64,000 bases of DNA from Vicugna pacos (taxonomy: Eukaryota; Chordata; Mammalia; Artiodactyla; Camelidae): positions 22,722,001 through 22,786,000 of the forward strand of contig NC_133006.1 of the NCBI RefSeq assembly GCF_048564905.1. Direction: 5' to 3'. Below, piece by piece: positions 36,468-49,614 of this stretch. The stretch's first letter is position 1; every line of letters starts with the position of its first letter. The notes below the pieces were generated by a model. The model was not told the origin of the DNA, searched no databases, and was given only the letters and a program-made list of their open reading frames with translations. A program made the translations under genes and the position numbers.

Positions 36468-37894
36468 AGATTTCACAACCTTCTCAATGCTCTGGGCCAG
36501 GAGGGGCTCATGTCAGGCAGATGGGTCTGAGAGGTGGAGTTTAGGGACAGGGAAGCACTGGTCCTGAGTGTTGCCAAGGACAATGTCGTGGAGTCATCTC
36601 TATGCCATCTGAGAATGGGTTTGAGCAATGGGTTATTATGGAAATGAGTACTGGGCCATCACCTCTCCTCTCCTCCTCCTCTCCCTGCACATGTCCCCAG
36701 GACAGATTAGAATCACCCTTGACTACGCCCTCTGGACGCTTCTCCTTTTATAACATGAACAGCAAGTGCCCTGTGTATACCTTCCCCTCAGTTTCCTTCT
36801 CTGAAATTCTGCATTCCCCACTTCATTCTTTGGTTCCCTAATGTATGTTCTCTTGACATCTTTCCTGCACCCAAGGGAGCCTCTGCAACTCCTCCAAGGA
36901 AAATAATAACCTAGGATTCTGGAAACCGGGATTATATTCTGAATCCCAGCCTTTCTCTCCTTTCACCAGCCACTTGAAGGGAACTCACACCATCACCCAA
37001 GTACCAAATCAAGAGGCTTTAACCACACTCTGGCCTCAAATCTGACCAGGAGACTGATTCTTTCAGTGACCTATTGTATCCAAGCTCTCTGATATCCTGC
37101 CCACTGATCACAATCTGATATCTGATGACAAAGGACCCTTAGAAAATCCAATGGGAAATGCAATTTAGCCTAGACGAGGAAGTGCGAGGAATGACCAAGT
37201 ATTTGATTGGTTTCTTTAGGAAAGTGACAATTAATTATGCAAGGAGGGCTGAGAAAACAAAAATATAGTTAAAAACAAGGAAGAGAAAATACAACTGAAT
37301 ACAAGGAGAAAAACCTGATTACCAAGATGTAATCTTGAAAATCCCATGAAGTGTGGAATCCCTGCACCAGACTTTTTCAGAAAGTTGATTGAGAATGCGG
37401 AGTGAAGAAACTTTTCAGAAATTCTAGTCCAAGAGAAAAATTAGTTATGTGTCATGTATATGTAAACATCAAACTTATTTTTTAGAGTGAAAAAAACACA
37501 ACTTAAAATTAGTAATTGTACAATAAACATAAGCAATAAATGCAACACAAGTAATAAAATGCAATGGAAATAAAAATATTTTAAAGTTATAATGAATTAG
37601 GAAGGAGAAGCTACAGGTAGAAGAAGAAAGAATGTGAAGAAATAAAGATTTGGAGAAAGTCTGAAAATCATCTGAAGTGAGAATGAGGAATACCAGCAAA
37701 TGACACGCTGCTGCCGTCTAGGGAGGCAGACACCACGGTTCCTGCTGTCCTTTGAAGATTTTTTTTCTGCAGCATTCCGGAGTTTTCTCTTCTGGTTCAT
37801 AATTTCTTTCTCCATTTTTAAGCTCCTAACTTAACGCTTGAAACTATGCATTATTCTTTCACAAGTATTTACACATTTATTTTATTTAGTTTTA

Positions 37895-38590
37895 CATTTT
37901 TTCAATTGTGGTAAAATACACATAACATAAAATTCATTGTTTAAGCTATTTTAAAGTGTACAATTCACTTGTATTTTTACCCTCACAAAGTGTGCAACCA
38001 TCTTCAATATCCAGTTCCAGAATATTTTGATTACTCCAAAAGGAAACTCTATAACCGTCAAGCAGTCATACCCATTTCCCCCTGCCTCCAGCCCCCAATC
38101 TACTTTCTGTCTCTGTGAATTTACCTATATGGGGTATTTCACATAAATGCAAATGCAGTTGTAAAATATGTGGTTTTTTGTGTCTGTATTTTTTTACTTA
38201 GCATAATGTTTTCAAAGTTCATCCATGTTGTAGCATGTACCAGTACTTCATTCCTTAAAAAAATAAAAAGATTTTATTTTTTTAAGAGCTGTTTTAGGTT
38301 TACAACAAAACTGAGTGGAAAATCCGGAGCACTCCCATATCCCTCTCCTCTCACCCCTCTGTTTCCTCTGCTATTAACAGCTCGATCGGTGTAGTACATT
38401 TGTTACAACTCATGAACTGATACCGATACACTATTTTCAACTAAAGTCCAGAGTTACATCAAGGTTCACTTTGTGTATTATATTTTCTGGGATTTCATAA
38501 ATGATTTACATGTTTTTGGTACAAACATTTCTGACACACCTTTATGTACCCCTTACATTTTTGAAGACAAATTTGTTAATAAATATAGTA
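37895..38590 (-). mobile_element. Old LINE-1 (L1M) 3' UTR fragment, reverse
   Basis: Complement of L1M text: GTGGTAAAATACACATAACATA, CTTTCTGTCTCTGTGAATTT, TTAGCATAATGTTTTCAAAG and TTCATCCATGTTGTAGCATG, then TTTTAGGTTTACAACAAAACTGAG and GTACATTTGTTACAACTCATGAAC. Confidence 0.8.
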
Positions 38591-38678
38591 GCTTTGCTTT
38601 AAAATATTTTTGATGCTACTTTGTTATGATTTAATATAATTAAAAATATTTTATTTAATAATGTCTGAGGTTAACTGT

Positions 38679-38741
38679 CCTTTCTTTCTTTTCTTTTCTT
38701 TTCTTTTCTTTTCTTTTCTTTTCTTTCTTTTTTTTTTTTTT
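38679..38741 (+). repeat. (TTTTC)n pentanucleotide repeat and T run
   Basis: About nine TTTTC units followed by a T run. Likely length-variable. Confidence 0.95.
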
Positions 38742-41181
38742 GAATTGGCCTGCCCACTCAACCTAATTTTTTTCTTGTTAGTCCTATGGGCTTGTATAGG
38801 CCCAATAGATAAACACATACATTTTTCCTAGGAGAGTGTCATGAAATGTGTTTTTCATCAGTCAAAATCTTTCACTATGTATTAAGAAACATAATTTCTG
38901 TTAGCTTCCCAAATTGGGGGTTGATTTGCTTTCTCAGTTCCAATTCCAGGTAGAAAAACCACAGGGAAAGAGACTGGTTGGTGCTTGGATAAGACGCCCC
39001 AAACAAGGAAACAATTACTGTGACTAATGGATGAGTAACTGGATCGGCCCATCAAGGATCCCGTTCCTTCTCACTGCTGATGCACAGAGAGCTGGCTGTA
39101 GTCATGCAAAGCATGGCAACTCTCACAACTGATGTGCAGATTGGACGGATCTCAGTTTCAAGGAAAGGACAGGAAGAAACCAGAGAGAGTAATTCTGTCA
39201 ACCCCCGTGCAGGACTTTGTCCTCACTTGTCAGAGACTATAAGTTCCTTTAAGGCAGTGATATTTTTCTTTTCTGTGTATCCTCACAACCTAGAAAAATG
39301 GCATTTATTCGTTGGTCAACAAACATCTGTGGAATGTGTGAAAAGATTCATAAATAGAATATTTATTAAATACCTTATCTGTAGAATTCACTGTGCTAGG
39401 TCCTAGAGTAAAATGCTTAATAAGACATAATTCCTGCCCTAAGATATTTCTTTCTTCTAGTGAAGTCTCTTTGTTTTTTGAATGTCTTACCAAATCTTCT
39501 TGAACTCTACTCAAAATGGGATTGCCAGAGTAGTCTAGCAATAGGAATCAATTGATGGAGTCAGGTGGTGAATTTAAGATTATTACATTGCTGGAAACCA
39601 CGGGCTACTCGGAGACCCTTCACTGCTTGTTGACTTACCCGCAGCTAGAGATGAGGATATGCTGGATGGTGTTGTCCCTGAAAACATTTCTATAACCCTG
39701 ATTCCAGTAGAGCATCAACTGTCACACAGTCTTTCACTGAACACCTCCAGCCTTTGCTCCCCAATGTCTAAGTTAGAAGGACAAAAAACCACTAAAGGGA
39801 GTGAAGTGACAGGTAGAAGAATCCTGCTATAGAATAAAGTAGGAATTTAATTCTTGCAGGAGACATACTGAAAACTCATTTGGTAACCTCATGCTGAATG
39901 TCTTGAGTATAAACAAAAGTCAAATACCCAAAACTGAACCCACTGCCCTTCCTGTTCCATGCCATACTTCCAATACCATTTGTACCCATTTTGCTGTTAT
40001 CCCCACATATCCTCTCAGCCACCATGTCCATTTGATTATACCTACTAATATTTTCCCACCATTCACTTGCCTCGCTCCTGCTTTTACTACTTCTTGCCAT
40101 TTAAGACGTTGCCTTAATTCAGTAAAGTTAATATTCTGGGATCTGGATTTATTCTTCTTGGGTTCAAATACTGGCTTTGCCCTCTAGTGGCCGTGTTTTA
40201 GGGAAATTTTGCCAAAGAGGTATATCTTCCAAAAGAGATTGTTAAAGGGACTTGCCATTTAAGGATCTGCTGGTTGTACAGAAAAATCTAAGTAGATCTA
40301 AATTGATCTCTTTTATTGTCAGAAAGAGAGGGTTTATTTGACAGGAGACGCTCGTATATTACATTCCGGAAGACGCAAGTTTGTAATAAACAGCTGCAGA
40401 GGCTTAGATGCATTAAAGGCAAAGGAAACCCTCAACAGCGGGAAGAACATGGTCAGAAAGAACTGACTTTTTTCCCCGAAAACATACATTGCAAAGCCCT
40501 TTCCTTTTATATTCACATACTCACAATTCTGGACTTGCTGATCAGTGAGAATTTGTTTTAACAAAGGGGGGAGGGGTGTGCTCTTCCTTCCCAGAAGGCT
40601 TGGTCTCCTGCTCAAAAGGTTTATAGTTGTTTATTAGTCCTCCCCACCCCTTGGCAAAGTCCAAGCTTAGAAGCTGATGGACACCAAAGTCTAAGGAAAA
40701 GACAAGCTGAGTCATTAACTTTTAAAAGACTTGAGCAGATTTCTGTGTATCTCCAACCGCAGCCTATGTATTAAGAATTTACTCAACTGGGACCCTTCCC
40801 TTCATGCACCACACCCTCCTCCATATTTGATAACAAAAATAGTAGGAAGAGAGATTTTCTTTTTAAATGTAGCTGTAAACATATTTACATCAAAACACAG
40901 TAAGTGCCAGAACTGAAGAAAGGCCCATGCGTTTAGCTGGAGTTTTCTTGTGACAAATCGTTGCTGTCCACAAAGAGGGCTTCCCCAAACGTAGCACTAG
41001 AGGAAACTGCCCCAGGCGTTTTCCAGCTGTTCCCACTTCTCTCCCCGTCTCCCTGTCTCTTTGCAAGGGGCTGAGTTCACACCCAGTGAGGCTGACCTGC
41101 TCTTGGAGAAGGGCAGCTTTCTTGGAGAAACACCCATAAGAAGTTCAGGCGGAGGCAGCAGATGTGCTGACACTTCACTTC

Positions 41182-41831
41182 TTATGGACATAATAGAGAG
41201 TTAGCTTCTTCGGGGACACTTAGATCACAGCTACTTAAATGAGTTACAGAAGACTTTGCAGAAAAATCAGGACAATTTTCATTCTTATCTGAAGCTGAGC
41301 AGATAGTCAAAGATGTGCCATCACCCTGAAGACTAAAATAAGGACGAAATTTCCCGCAGAAGGAGATTCCAGTAAAAGAATGGATGTGGGACCCATCGAT
41401 CATGTTGTAAAAGGACACGTTCCCAGCATCCCAGTCCAGGAAAACTCCAATCCTGCGGGGCCACTGTCTCAGTGACAGAGACCCTTTCTGGGAAATGACT
41501 TCTCCTTCCTTGTATGTTACCACCCAGAAATTCTTCTCTGGACTTTCTGCAAACCACCCCTCTCTTTTTGCTGTAACTGCACAAACACCCAGAGCACATC
41601 TAGTTCCAGATCCAGCTTCTGTCTTCATACTCACTTCTACCTCCCAGCAATGTCTCCCTGGGGTAAGGTCATCCTGGCCCAAAACACTGGAGATGGTTTT
41701 AGACTCTTCTTGCTCTTGGTGTGTTGAGGCGTCACCATTCTGAGGATCATTCTCTTTTAAATAAACTTGTTTTCTGCTCTCAGATAACTTGAGCTTGTGA
41801 TGAGCTGTGTCTGAATCCAGAGTAACATCCA
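41182..41831 (-). CDS. B30.2 (PRY-SPRY) exon of the - strand BTNL gene
   Basis: Opens VDVTLDSDTAHHKLKLSE, the typical PRY start. LDP of other members reads LDS. WEVEV, LGVC, RIGVFLDWDAGNVSFYNM and LTIC follow in order, so the whole 200-residue fold is present. The usual RHYWEVEV reads RHCWEVEV. A Ser/Glu-rich tail of about 35 residues ends LLCP. In BTN3A/BTNL proteins this domain faces the cytosol and takes part in ligand sensing or complex assembly. Confidence 0.95.
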
Positions 41832-44800
41832 CTGCAGGTTTGGGGGGAAAAAAATGAATATCGTTCCACCATGGAGATGGGGTGACTTTAGGAAAGATTC
41901 AAATTACTGGGAAAGGAAAATGAAGAAAAACAAGAGGGAGAGAAATGGAAGATAAGGTAAGACAGTTTATGTTCTATTCTATGTCAGTTCATAGGAGACA
42001 CATGTTGTATAGGTCAAAGAAGGTCAGGGTTGAATTGGACCTTAGATAACCATGTGTTCCAGACAGACTGAGACCATTTAGCCAAGAAGGATGTCTCATC
42101 TGAAAACCCTCAGGATCAGATATTTCAAGCTGGAGTTTCTCCAACCTCATGCAGATGCTGACTGCTTTACTGCCCGCTCTTAATAACTAAGCGATGTCAT
42201 ATTGCCAATCACAGCATGTCTACTTTCATTTGAGCTTCTTCGGTGTCATTTTTCTGTGGGCTTATGTAATAAATAAGTCATCTAGTCTCACACACTCTTA
42301 TTATATTTCTAATAGTCGAAATCCCAACTCTGTGGTCAGAAAGATCTGAATTGTGATAACCACGCTGTCTTTAGGAGCTGTGATCTTGGAGTTCCTTTGC
42401 CTTGCTCAGCCTCACTGTAACCTCATGAAGATGCATATGATGATGACACCTCAGCACAGCACAGTGAGAAGCACACGAGACAGTGTGCAGAGAACATAGT
42501 GCTTTACCCTGCCCGTGATGAGCACGTGGTAGATGGTAGCTTCCAATGGTTGTAGTAACACTAACACCAGGAGTGCGAGTGGCACCAGTGCTAACTCTAG
42601 TAGCAAACCTCACATCTTCAATAATGAAAATTTTTCTCATAAGAATTTGTATGTGAGGAATTAGAATATATTTTAACTTTTGGAGGATTACATTAATTAG
42701 GAAATGTTTGTGGACACAGGGATATTCAGAGTTAAGTAGCATACAGTAGTAACATTTGACTCATAATTCTGGAAAGACTCTAAGATGATCAGGGGCCATT
42801 TTCCACTTGCGCTGAGATGCAACAAGCCCTTCTCTGTCTCAGACTGGTTATGTAGTAGACTTCCTTCTGCCTCAGCTACTCTGTCAATGTTATCTGCATG
42901 AATAAATCTAAAGTCTCACTTAAATATCACTTAAGTCTCAGATTAAATATCAATTCCTCAGGGGAATTCTTTGAATCCACCATTTTTTTTCTCATGGCAT
43001 TCTCTTATCCTTCCATAATATTCATCACCGTTTGTACATGCACTTTCCCATGAAGTCGGACAAGATCTGCTTTATTCATTTGGCACTGAATAAATAGTTG
43101 TATAATTTTATGCTGAATGAATGAATGAATGATGTCAGAACAGTAAGAAATCTGTTCACATTTCTGCATGAGACTGAAGCAAAAGCCATGAAGTGAATAA
43201 CCAGCTAGGTATTATAGAGTGTTTTCTCATTTGTATAGAAAAGATTTAGTGAGACAAAATAGTAAGGTCACTCACCTGCTTCGAACAGTTCCTTTCTCCA
43301 GTCTAAAAAGAAAAAACAAAAAAGGGAAAATATGCCAAGAACATGTCCTTTGAATGAGTGAGATGCTTATCCCCTTATCCCTTGTATTTTTTTGAACTCC
43401 CAGATTCAAAGTAAAATCTCCAAAAGTTGGCACTTTTCTGAAAACTGCCCTGGAAATGCCTCATGAAATCCTGAAGCACCTGAAGCCCAAGACAACACCA
43501 GTTACTCACCAGCATATAACTCTGCTTTTCTCCAATCTGAAAAAAAAACAAAACAAAAAAACAAAGGAAGTAGATTCTCCCATTCATTGGAACTTCACTT
43601 CAGAGCACGGCAACGCTGTGACCACGTGGAAGCGGAAGGGTTATGATGGTGCTGCGCTGCCGTGTCCGTCAGTCAGTGACAGTTCTGATGTGCTTGTCCT
43701 CTTGTACATCTCCCGCTTTATTTCTCACGTTTTCCACATTCCACATTTGTGATCAAATGTGAGGTTCTGTTTTTTTAATTTTTTGTTGTTTTTTTGTTTG
43801 TTTGTTTGTTTTGTTTTTTAAGGCAGGGGTAGGCTTGAATTGTGAAAAGTATTGGAAAGCTTAAAATTTTATGTGCTGCCTTGACACCTTTGAGCTTCAC
43901 AGGACTCCAAATGTCTAATTTGCCCGCTCTCACCCAATATGCCCTCCACCCAGCATGGAAAACTCCCCTATCAGCTAATTTCTCTGTTGGCCAAGGCAAC
44001 CTAACCCCACCTGGTCTTTAACCTAATGAGCTTCACCTCACCGTCAGCCTGCAAAATTATTCAAACAAGCCAATTTCATGCTTCCACAGAAAACAGAGGC
44101 ATCTCATCCTCTTGTAACTGTGGAGCCTGCCTCCCACAGCCCTTGCTAGCTCATTGTGCTCTCAAGTGCAACCCTGACGTGGTCCTGCATGGCTCATGGT
44201 GTCCTTCTCCCTAGGACGTGAGTTTATGTAATTTAAAAACTGCTGTCAGTCTCATCTGTTCAGTGTTGTGTGTCATATGTTTGACCATTTTATACTATTT
44301 AGGATAGGGATCCCTTCCTCACCAGCAAGGTAAATAGGAAGTGACTAGAACAGAGGGGCAGGTGAGATGGTCGACCCAACCATCACATCAATATAACTCA
44401 CCTTGCTGATATAATGTCTTCCTTCTGGCTGAAAAGGAATAACAGCCTGTGAGATGCCAGACATACGGCATAGAATAAGGACTCTATTTCCTCTATTAGA
44501 GCAAAGAAAATGGAAAACTTACCAAGCTCCTTCTCAAGTGATTCTAAAAAAGAAAGAAAATAATAAAATGGATTTAACAGAAAATAAACCTAAGGTTAAA
44601 AAAAATAAACCCAAGGTTTATTTTCTAGACTGTGTTCCTAAATCCAGATCCTGAATGCTACTTCCATGTACCTAGAACAAAACATTACCTTAATTGAAAT
44701 TTATTATGACTATTAAAGAAAAACCCTATGTTTATACTGTGAGTTTTTTCTTTCCAATGAACTCTGTAATAATATTTTTTTCTCATGGAGATCTTGGGGC

Positions 44801-47800
44801 TCTAACTCAACCGTATATATATTTCTGTGTTCCCAAAAGATGCCATCCATGTTAACAAACCCATAAATTCACAGATCCCCACCAAGTCTGATTCACAGTT
44901 TTACCTTTGGCTTTTCTTTCTTTCTTCTTTTCCTTCTCAACTTCTGATACATTTTTCTTTTCCTGTTTTTCTTTCAGAGCCAAATACACAATAGCACCAA
45001 CGGAAATCCCAAGTATCACGGAAGTCACAGCGAACGCTACCTTCCAAGGAGAGGTCCTAGGGAAGAAGGGTTCTGACACAGGGTGCCCAAAACCTGATCA
45101 AAAACATACACCAAGCAAGCCTATCCCATCCCAGGTCCCTAGTATCCCCCCCACCCCTTACTTCCCCCTTACTTACATTTTAATGTTTTTAACAGTGCTT
45201 CAATAACTGTTACTTGAATTGCTCCCCAAAAGAGCACACTGACCTGGGATAAAAATGGTTTCCACTTGCTCTTGTCCAAAGAAGGGGTTCTTCATGGAAC
45301 AGGACACTTCTGTCTTTGAGCTGTCTCTCACAATGAGAGACGCCTCAATCTGAAACAACCCATCATCATCTTGCATCTGGTCTTCAGAGAGAGATGGGAT
45401 CCTCTCTTTCTTTGCATCTTTCCACTGAACTTCAGGCTGGGGAAACCATCCTTTGCCTGTGCACTTCAGCCATATTCCTCCATCATCTGGACCCACCATG
45501 AAAATATGAGGATTGGAACCCAGACCTGGAGAGGAAAGTCATTTATCTGAGACTTGGACATTTTTTTTGTCCAAAAGTCCCTAATGTTTCACAGATATAC
45601 CAGTTGGGGGAGATGAACAAAGCACCATAGTTCTCAATGGATGGAGGGGGTTTTCTTTTTCCATGAGGTAAGTGCGTACCTGAGGTTCAAAAATTGTAGG
45701 AGCAATGAAGCTGATACTGACACTTATAACCAACGCCTGTCTTATCTCCTCTATGCATGCATATCTGCAATTGGCCATAGAAGGATAATAGGAAAGGAGC
45801 AGAGTAAAATTTGCCAATGTTGAATTCTTTCAGAAAGAAAATCAGTATATCTATTCTATATCTATATCATATGCTTATTCCATTTCTTAGAGTCTCAAGG
45901 AAGACTATCTTTCTGCGCAAATTGAGTCTTCTGGTCTCTTCCTTAAACAATTTCCTTTTGTAATTTTCCAAATTTTCTTTCTTCCACTGAGTAAAGATTA
46001 TCTAAAAGATGGAGGTAACAAGGTGAAGTGAGTCCACGAGGGAGCCAGTATACGTATATGAAACAAAAATTATTTGACATTTTAATAGTGTTTTTAACTG
46101 TGCTTCAGTAACTGTTACTTGAATTGTCCTCTAAGTTTGTCTCTCTCCTGACCCCAATTACATTATATCAGCTTCAGGGATATTTGCTTGGCTAAAAGCA
46201 GGAACAGCATAAAGAAGCTTGTTCTTCCTACATTGCTGAATGCATAAGTTAGTTACAGCAATTATATAATACGGGTGAGAAAAATAATGTCAATGAGCTA
46301 GTGTCCTTAAGGGGAATAGAAAGAAATTTTGATAGAGTGATGGGGAGATTTCTCAAAACATAAGGAAGAGACAGAGATCTTTAGGTGCCTCTTGAAGAGC
46401 TGCATCAAAGGTCTTTAATAATATTTGTAGCAATCTTTCTGGAGTCAGTGAGGAAAGATGTAACAGAGGCTGGGATGATGGCCATCCCCATGCTAACCAG
46501 TAGGGGACCAATCCTGGAGGGGGTTTGCTGAGTCCTGAATGTGATGGGCTGCATTAGACTCCAGGGATCTTTGCACAATTATTATTCAAGAGAGGGACAG
46601 GAAGCTCCAATAAAAACTAAGATATAACTTCACACGAGCCTGATTGGCTGAGGGCTTGAAGACAGAATTAATTTTGTTTTTAAATAAGTAAACATAAACA
46701 TTTTTGAAAACTAGTTTATGAAGAGAGATTAAGATCTGCTATATAAATATATTACATATTATAATTACATAATATATTTTATTATTTTATACACAATTAT
46801 TTATCAATTTAATTATATATAAATATAATTATCTATAAAATTTATTATATAAAAAGAGATAACTGAAATGGCACAGAACAGTCTGGCATTAAGAGTTACC
46901 TAGGAAGAGAAAAGGAACATTGAAGGGAAAAAAAGATAATCATTTATATTCTTACCTTTCTGAAATGTTTGAGTTTGATGCAATGAGTTATAATTTTATT
47001 ATAATTAAAAACAAAACAGCACCAATGATGGTAACACTCACAGTGATCAATTCAATGTTCTGTGGACCAGTCCTCAGTGCATTCCAGCCTTTCACAGTTG
47101 CCCCTATCTGCAGGGCCTTTTTATTTCCCCGAAAGCCACCCCGTTAATGGTTTTCTCTATTTCTGCTTCACTAAGCTCCTGAATGTTAATCATTTTCCAG
47201 CCTCAATCCTTGGATGATGCTTTTTTTGTTCCTTTTTCTGCAGTATCAGTCTGTTCTGTCAAACCCTCATGGTCACTTTCTCCAAACAGCGCATTCAGTA
47301 CTTGACCAGTGACAGTTCCGGATAAGCCTCTGTGCATCACAGTAGCCAAATGGGATCTGGCCTCTGAGGTTAATGGAACGTTTTGGTAATCAGGGTGCCC
47401 TCCTTCAAAATGTGTGAGAGGAGACAGAGGGAAATAAGTGACCTATTTTTATGGTAGATATTTCTGGAAATAGTTTAATTTTAAAGTACAGCACAATACA
47501 TGTATAAACAGAGTAAGAGGATTTGGGGTTAAATCCAGTGTTTAGGATGTTGACCAGCTCCAAGCAAACCTGTCTTTTTGTCTTTGTTCTGTTCACTATC
47601 CTCCCCTCAAAATCAAACACAGAACAGTTACATTTCCCTTAGAGTAATCTACATTTTCAGATAATTACTCACCTATCACTTTTAGCTCCAAAACGGCTTC
47701 TTCAAAATCACTTCCCTTTTTAAAAAAACACTTGTACATTCCATTGTCTGAGACGCGGAGGCTGTGGATTCTCACAGCCACTGTTCCCTCAGTGATGTAG

Positions 47801-48651
47801 TCTTTCACCAGCTCTGCTCTCCCTCTGAAATCTGCCAGCTGTTCTCCTGTCTGCTCCATCCCGTCCTGATACACGTACACAGCCTCTGAGAACTGGGAGC
47901 GGAACCAGCGGAGCTCCATGTTCTCCAGGCTCATGGCTGGGAACACGCGACAGGGCAGCACCGTGTCTGCACCCAGCATGGCCACAATGGGCTCCGAGGG
48001 GCCAATCACTGAAAATGAATCTGTGGAATAGAGCCACAAATGAAAAGAATATCAGAATAACCTGCCTGGATTTGAGAACAGTATCAGTACTGGCCCAGTA
48101 GAGCCCCATGGACATTCTCTCTCCCACTCACGCAGCAATAATTTGCAGCACAAATTCAGGCTGAAGATGGCAGTGAACAAGACAAGACGGATTTCTACCC
48201 TTGTGGATCTTATAATCAACAGAATGATCAAGTATTAAACAAATGATTTTTAAATTGCCATGGGGGTGAATTCAGTGAAGGAGGAGGGGAGCTAGAGTTT
48301 TTAATCAGGTCTTGCGCATCAGAAAATGCATTCCTCCAGAAGCTGAGATCTGAATGAACTAGAAGTCATCAGTAAAGTAATTCTATCTGGTCCTCCTCTC
48401 TAAAATGACCATATAATGATTTACTTGCCATCGTGTATGGGCAAATACATTATTATATCAAAATAAAATATTTGAAATTAACCTAGGTAGATATGAGACA
48501 TGATGAAGTGGTTTAATTCTTCTGTTCAGAGAACAAGAGAATCCACATATAGGAAATATAAAATATTCTCACCTGAGCCCCACATGGACACCTGGAGAAG
48601 CAGGATAAAGAAGAAGTCTCTCTGCAAAGAGAGATCCAAGGAACACACCAT
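41182..48651 (-). CDS. Butyrophilin-like protein with B30.2/SPRY domain (BTNL1-like), complete
   Basis: Type I membrane protein of the butyrophilin family. Coding exons on the - strand: 48573-48651 (signal, MVCSLDLSLQRDFF), 47673-48020 (IgV, 348 bp), 45244-45525 (IgC, 282 bp), 44905-45072 (membrane segment and basic stalk, 168 bp), short heptad exons 44523-44543, 44402-44428, 43510-43536 and 43276-43302, then the B30.2 exon 41182-41831 with stop TAA at 41182. All phase-1 borders agree; total 542 residues with no break: IgV 27-142, IgC 143-236, helix ~248-269, charged stalk and DWRK heptads 270-326, PRY-SPRY 327-542. A further in-frame ATG lies upstream at 48711. Among relatives it most resembles rodent Btnl1 (IgV with SQFSEAVYVYQDG). 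Family relatives control epithelial gamma-delta T cells; the precise orthologue is uncertain. It is divergent from the SPRY gene at 53.8 kb. Confidence 0.92.
44905..45072 (-). CDS. Transmembrane and stalk exon of the - strand BTNL gene
   Basis: Reads EPFFPRTSPWKVAFAV, a hydrophobic helix to IVYLAL, then a Lys/Glu-rich run predicted to be a coiled coil just inside the membrane. 168 bp, phase kept. The + strand gene has a matching exon beginning EAFFPRTSPWK, showing common origin. Confidence 0.9.
45175..45228. repeat. Segment duplicated 0.9 kb away in the same gene
   Basis: The stretch from CATTTTAAT to ACTTGAATTG recurs at about 46077-46125 with a few differences (GTTTTTAACWGTGCTTCARTAACTG). 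The first copy lies just after the IgC exon on the transcript, the second in the preceding intron. Both sit in non-coding DNA. Confidence 0.65.
45244..45525 (-). CDS. IgC exon of the - strand BTNL gene
   Basis: GLGSNPHIFMVGPDDGG opening, cysteines in LKCTGKGWFPQP and VSCSMKNP. 282 bp with standard donor GTCAGT. Confidence 0.93.
46988..47410 (-). pseudogene. Broken copy of an unidentified small membrane-protein gene
   Basis: On the - strand, three coding-like pieces in different frames follow each other. The first (47203-47410) is open for about 65 codons and includes LTSEARSHLATVMHRGLSG and ALFGESDHEGL. The second contains IQELSEAEIEKTINGVAFG. The third (46988-47120) reads KALQIGATVKGWNALRTG then a hydrophobic helix and stop, as in a tail-anchored membrane protein. 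No introns are visible, suggesting a processed host-gene copy or an old exon relic. Family not recognised. It lies in the intron between IgV and IgC exons of the BTNL gene, in sense. Confidence 0.35.
47673..48020 (-). CDS. IgV exon of the - strand BTNL gene
   Basis: DSFSVIGPSEPIVAMLGAD opening, LPCRVF and YKCFF give the V-set disulphide, with SDNGMY before the second. The face carrying SQFSEAVYVYQDG is where relatives contact gamma-delta receptors or partners. Confidence 0.95.
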
Positions 48652-49614
48652 CTTTCCCAGAGCAGAGAGCAGTATGACACAGAGCGAGGTCCTGAAAATA
48701 GCTAGAGTCAAAAAAAAAAAAAAAAAAAGAGACCCACAAGGTTGAAAAGACTGCAGCTAAGGTGGTTCACAGTGCTTCTAAGAAATGACCTCCTGAAGCT
48801 CTCAAACAACTGTAGCGTCTCAGGGAACATCAGGGAAGGCTGACTTTCACAAAGGACTTTCGTTTCCCTTTGCCAAGAAAACAGTCTTCATCTCAACAGC
48901 CGTGTTCTGCAGTGATAAAGCTGACCACAAGATCTCTAAACTCAAGAACATTTTATCCAATGGATGTGAACACAGAGGAAAGGCAGCGAACAAGCAGCCA
49001 CTGAGAGAGATGGCTTTAGCACAAATGTTACTCTGGCCCCGCAAACTTTCTCCCCAAGGTTCCTATATGATGAAGGAGCAGATGCAACTCAGCTTGCCCT
49101 GTCAACCCCCAGGGTCCTTGCCCAGATTCCCTCACTCACCCTCTTGCCCCACTCACATCTTCTGAGTTCTTCTTACAGGGACGAAGGCATCCTGGAACTT
49201 CTCCCCCTCACTGCCGCAGGCACCGGGAAGATGCACTCTCCGCCGTTCCTCCAGGTCACCCTCTCGCGGCTGCCTGCGGGTCTCCAAGATGCCGAGGGAA
49301 TATCAGACGTTGGAAACCTTGGAGCCCCCAGGAAGCTTTAGGTGGTTATTAAAAGTGTTTCAGAAAACTCTTTCTGAAGGGAAGAAAGATGGCCCCTACT
49401 CAGGAGCCACTCAGCAGTGTGCTTCTTGTCTGCTAGGCAGACATGTTCAAAATTGAAAGTAAAATAAAGTAAGGAAAGAGAACTTTGACCAGGCATGAAT
49501 AATAAACTCATCTAATAATTACATACTTACAAGGAGAGGATCAAAAACAAGCGATTTCTTTCTCTCTGAAGTAGATTTTCCAAGTTAATAGCATAAATAT
49601 TAGAACTCGATGGC

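Larger units (their letters stand above)
36468..41181. other. BTNL2 3' UTR and convergent intergenic region
   Basis: BTNL2 and the next gene converge here. No further coding exon was recognised. A reverse-oriented LINE-1 fragment and a TTTTC repeat occupy 37.9-38.7 kb. Several AATAAA-type signals exist for both genes (for example 40630-40635 on the - strand), but transcript ends cannot be fixed. 39.0-41.1 kb shows short ORFs and no recognised repeat. Confidence 0.55.
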
